Assembly (NCBI RefSeq): GCF_014648695.1
Contig: NZ_BMRP01000012.1
Span: 78,830 to 142,829, forward strand
Source of the DNA: Streptomyces albospinus
GTDB taxonomy: Bacteria > Actinomycetota > Actinomycetes > Streptomycetales > Streptomycetaceae
Direction: 5' to 3'
DNA length: 64,000 nt
Shown piece by piece: positions 61,753-64,000 of this stretch (position 1 is its first letter; each line of letters begins with the position of its first letter). Position numbers and translations under genes: made by a program. The notes beneath the pieces were generated by a model. It was not told the origin of the DNA. It saw only the letters and a list, made by a program, of their open reading frames with translations, and ran no database searches.

Positions 61753-63216
61753 TCAGCTCCAGCTGTCGTGCAGCGGCTTGCCCTCGGCGTAACCGGCGGC
61801 GCTCTGCACGCCGACCACGGCCTTCTCCGCGAACTCCTCCAGGGAGGCGGCACCCGCGTAGGTGCAGGAGCTGCGGACGCCCGCGATGATCGAGTCGATC
61901 AGGTCCTCGACGCCGGGGCGCGCCTGGTCGATGAACATCCGCGAGGTGGAGATGCCCTCCTCGAACAGCGCCTTGCGAGCGCGGTCGTAGGCCGACTCCT
62001 CGCTCGTGCGGTTGCGCACCGCACGCGCGGAGGCCATGCCGAAGCTCTCCTTGTACGGCCGGCCCTCGGCGGTGTGCTGGAGGTCGCCCGGCGACTCCAG
62101 GGTGCCGGCGAACCACGAGCCGATCATGACGTTGGACGCGCCCGCGGCCAGCGCCATGGCGACATCGCGCGGGTGCCGCACGCCGCCGTCGGCCCAGACG
62201 TGCTTCCCGTACTTCTTCGCCTCGGCGGCGCACTCCAGCACCGCGGAGAACTGCGGGCGGCCCACGCCGGTCATCATCCGGGTCGTGCACATGGCGCCCG
62301 GTCCGACACCGACCTTGATGATGTCCGCGCCGGCCTCGATGAGGTCACGGACGCCCTCGGCCGCGACGATGTTGCCCGCCACGATCGGGACCTGCGGGTC
62401 CAGCGCCCGGACGGCCCTGATCGCGCTGATCATCGACTCCTGGTGGCCGTGCGCGGTGTCCACCACGATCGTGTCCGCACCGGCGTCCAGCAGCGCCTTG
62501 GCCTTGCCCGCCACATCGCCGTTGATGCCCACGGCAGCCGCGATGCGCAGCTTGCCGTTGGCGTCCGTGGCGGGGGTGTACAGGGTGGCGCGGAGGGCGC
62601 CCTTGCGGGTCAGGATGCCGACCAGCATGCCGTCCGCGTCGACCGCGGGCGCCAGCTTGCGGTTCGCGGCGTCGAGGCGGTTGAACGCCTCGCGGGGGTC
62701 GATGTCCGCGTCGAGGACCAGCAGGTCCTTGGACATGACCTCGGCGACCTGGGTGAAGCGGTCCACCCCGGCCAGGTCGTGCTCGGTGACGACACCGACC
62801 GGCCGGCCGCCCTCGACCACGATGCCCGCGCCGTGCGCCCGCTTGGGCAGCAGCGACAGGGCGTCCGCGACGGTCGAGATCGGGGACAGCACGATGGGCG
62901 TGTCCAGGACCAGGTGGCGGTGCTTGACCCAGGTGATGACGTCGGTGACGACATCGATGGGGATGTCCTGCGGAATGACGACCAGGCCACCACGGCGGGC
63001 GACGGTCTCGGCCATCCGGCGGCCGGCGATCGCCGTCATGTTGGCGACCACCAGCGGAATGGTCGTGCCCGAGCCGTCGGGCGAGGCGAGGTCCACGGCC
63101 TGGCGGGAGCCCACGGCGGAGCGGCCGGGCACCATGAACACGTCGTCGTAGGTCAGGTCGTAGGGCACCGAAGAACTCTCTTCGAGGGCGCCGTTCTTCG
63201 GATTCAGGAATCGCAT
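61753..63216 (-). CDS. guaB1: GuaB1 family (IMPDH-like, likely GMP reductase)
   Basis: A 487-aa protein of the IMP dehydrogenase/GMP reductase family with a CBS-domain insert (RAHGAGIVVEGGRPVGVVTE, LVGILTRKGALRATLY). DLTYDDVFMVPGRSAVGSRQ starts the barrel, VGVGPGAMCTTRMMTGVGRP is the catalytic cysteine loop. Proteins of the GuaB1 group were shown in mycobacteria to act as GMP reductase rather than IMP dehydrogenase. ATG 63216 gives the normal start MRFLNP. Confidence 0.9.
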   Translation of the reverse strand: MRFLNPKNGALEESSSVPYDLTYDDVFMVPGRSAVGSRQAVDLASPDGSGTTIPLVVANMTAIAGRRMAETVARRGGLVVIPQDIPIDVVTDVITWVKHRHLVLDTPIVLSPISTVADALSLLPKRAHGAGIVVEGGRPVGVVTEHDLAGVDRFTQVAEVMSKDLLVLDADIDPREAFNRLDAANRKLAPAVDADGMLVGILTRKGALRATLYTPATDANGKLRIAAAVGINGDVAGKAKALLDAGADTIVVDTAHGHQESMISAIRAVRALDPQVPIVAGNIVAAEGVRDLIEAGADIIKVGVGPGAMCTTRMMTGVGRPQFSAVLECAAEAKKYGKHVWADGGVRHPRDVAMALAAGASNVMIGSWFAGTLESPGDLQHTAEGRPYKESFGMASARAVRNRTSEESAYDRARKALFEEGISTSRMFIDQARPGVEDLIDSIIAGVRSSCTYAGAASLEEFAEKAVVGVQSAAGYAEGKPLHDSWS

Positions 63217-63380
63217 ACCGCCAGGATACGGGCCCTGACCAGGACTCATGCGATTGTCCTACGGGCCAGCGAGCCGGGTGGTGCGATCCGCCAAGGCCGG
63301 GGCCGGCCACCGGGACGGCGGCTCACCGGACGTGCCCGTGACGTCGCGGAACGGCGTGCCGGACGGGCGCCCGGCGGTCG

Positions 63381-63824
63381 CTACGCCCCCTGCCGTCCGC
63401 GCCCCCTCGCCATGATCACCGCGAGCCCGGTGTCGGTGTCCCGCCAGTACCCGACCGCGTCCGCCAGCACCGTCTCGACGATGCTCCAGTCCTCCGGCAC
63501 GGCGGCTGCGTACCCCTGCCAGCCCGTGACGACCAGCAGCCGGCCGCGGTCGGCGGGGCACCACGACAGATCGGTGAGGCAGTCGGCCAGCGCGTCCCAG
63601 TTGCGGCCGAAGTAGTCCGGCAGCCGCAGCGAGCGCGCGCAGCGGTCCATGAACTCGGCCTTGTCCAGGGCCCCTTCGAGGTCGAGCGCGGCGCCGCTCC
63701 AGCCCGCGTCCCGGGCCGCGGCCAGCGCGTCCGCCAACGGGCGGTCGGCCGGCCAGGACAGCACCCCCGCGGGCGTACTGCCGTCCAGCACCGCGGCCAG
63801 CGGCCGGGGCACCTCGGCCGTCAC
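63381..63824 (-). CDS. barstar-family RNase inhibitor
   Basis: A 147-aa protein of the barstar family. LPDYFGRNWDALADCLTDLS near residue 80 is the inhibitory-helix motif, with aspartates that plug barnase-type RNase sites. No signal peptide is present, so it works in the cytosol. The gene upstream on the same strand (63949-64000 and beyond) is the end of a secreted-type guanyl RNase. Together they are a barnase-barstar pair. Confidence 0.88.
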   Translation of the reverse strand: MTAEVPRPLAAVLDGSTPAGVLSWPADRPLADALAAARDAGWSGAALDLEGALDKAEFMDRCARSLRLPDYFGRNWDALADCLTDLSWCPADRGRLLVVTGWQGYAAAVPEDWSIVETVLADAVGYWRDTDTGLAVIMARGRGRQGA

Positions 63825-63948
63825 CGGAGCACCTCCCGACCGCGTCCCCCAAAGGACGCTCCCCGGGCCCCCGGCGGCTGCGCGGCCTCCCGGAATCCCG
63901 CTGTGTCTTCTGTGTCAGCTGTGTCTTCCCCGTCGAACACCCTGCACG

Positions 63949-64000
63949 TCATCGGAGCACCGCCTTGAAGGTCCGGTAGTGGTCGTCGGTGTAGAACGTC
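63949..64000 (-). CDS. barnase/N1-type ribonuclease, C-terminal end only
   Basis: The minus strand at the window edge reads TFYTDDHYRTFKAVLR then TGA at 63949-63951. This is the C-terminal catalytic end of guanyl-specific RNases (DHYATF-like, with the catalytic His). The gene continues beyond position 64000. Position directly before the barstar gene confirms the pairing. Confidence 0.75.
   Translation of the reverse strand, partial: TFYTDDHYRTFKAVLR

Noticed and set aside
59930..62290. A 786-aa open frame covering the permease and part of GuaB1.
   Set aside because: Its N-terminal third is low-complexity shadow of GuaB1; GTG 61402 with a good RBS starts the permease.
1..64000. CRISPR arrays.
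   Set aside because: No regularly spaced repeats with unique spacers were seen; the only direct repeats are the 38-bp pair and the three short dav copies.

Overview
The window reads as a Streptomyces chromosome. GC content is very high with strong GC at third codon positions, and many starts are GTG or TTG. Genes are coupled by ATGA/GTGA overlaps, and gene orders are typical of Streptomyces (hisG-hisE next to a riboflavin operon, an EccA-like ATPase, paired CNNM/CBS proteins). The window splits at about 34.1 kb into an accessory left half and a core-like right half.

Left half (1-34 kb). Positions 1-5.1 kb hold scattered regulators, small hypothetical genes and remnants. From 24149 down to 7983 lies a nearly continuous minus-strand block of about seventeen genes, many joined by overlapping stop and start codons. 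In order of transcription it encodes a Nudix hydrolase, a thymidylate-kinase-like protein, a DUF4254/P-loop kinase/nucleotidyltransferase fusion, a phosphoribosyltransferase, a GT9-like glycosyltransferase, a kinase-fold protein, an SDR, a histidine phosphatase, a hypothetical protein, a 49-aa ORF, a second phosphotransferase, a GT-B glycosyltransferase, a GH15 glycosidase, a hypothetical protein, an amino-acid permease, a glutamine-synthetase-like ligase and a tiny membrane protein. Further downstream on the same strand a 47-aa ORF is coupled to an ABC exporter and a 106-aa protein. Divergent from the block are an XRE regulator, a cysteine hydrolase and a flavoprotein that resembles thioredoxin reductase but lacks CxxC. 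I do not recognise this set as a described pathway. The chemistry suggests a phosphorylated, glycosylated or nucleotide-like small molecule, and this is my main candidate for an undescribed system.

From 27.3 to 34.1 kb there is a Nudix gene, a truncated radical-SAM gene, and a graveyard with a frameshifted excisionase-like gene and a DNA-ligase scrap. An intact three-gene ABC-3C conflict system follows (REase-fold effector, middle component, SMC-like ATPase), then remnants of IS256, IS110 and IS630 transposases. An intact tyrosine integrase ends this part, its 3' end running into the 3' end of a host-like peptidase gene. That overlap probably marks one edge of an integrated element.

Right half (34-64 kb). 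A secreted C39-like peptidase and a uridine-kinase-like gene are followed by a candidate small RNA and an EccA/CbbX-like AAA+ ATPase. Next come two CNNM/CBS proteins, a PH-domain protein and hisG-hisE. The riboflavin operon (ribD-ribE-ribM-ribBA-ribH) sits behind an FMN riboswitch. After it come a decayed MFS gene, a thioesterase, an NCS2 permease and a degenerate phospholipase A2. DavB and DavA (L-lysine 2-monooxygenase and 5-aminovaleramidase) are followed by a LysR/MFS pair and a SnoaL-like gene whose promoter looks MerR-controlled and leaderless. An Lrp regulator with an amino-acid permease, GuaB1 and a barstar gene beside the tail of a barnase-type RNase complete the window. Shared TTGCGC-type motifs upstream of davA and of the permease-lrp pair suggest one lysine-related regulon.
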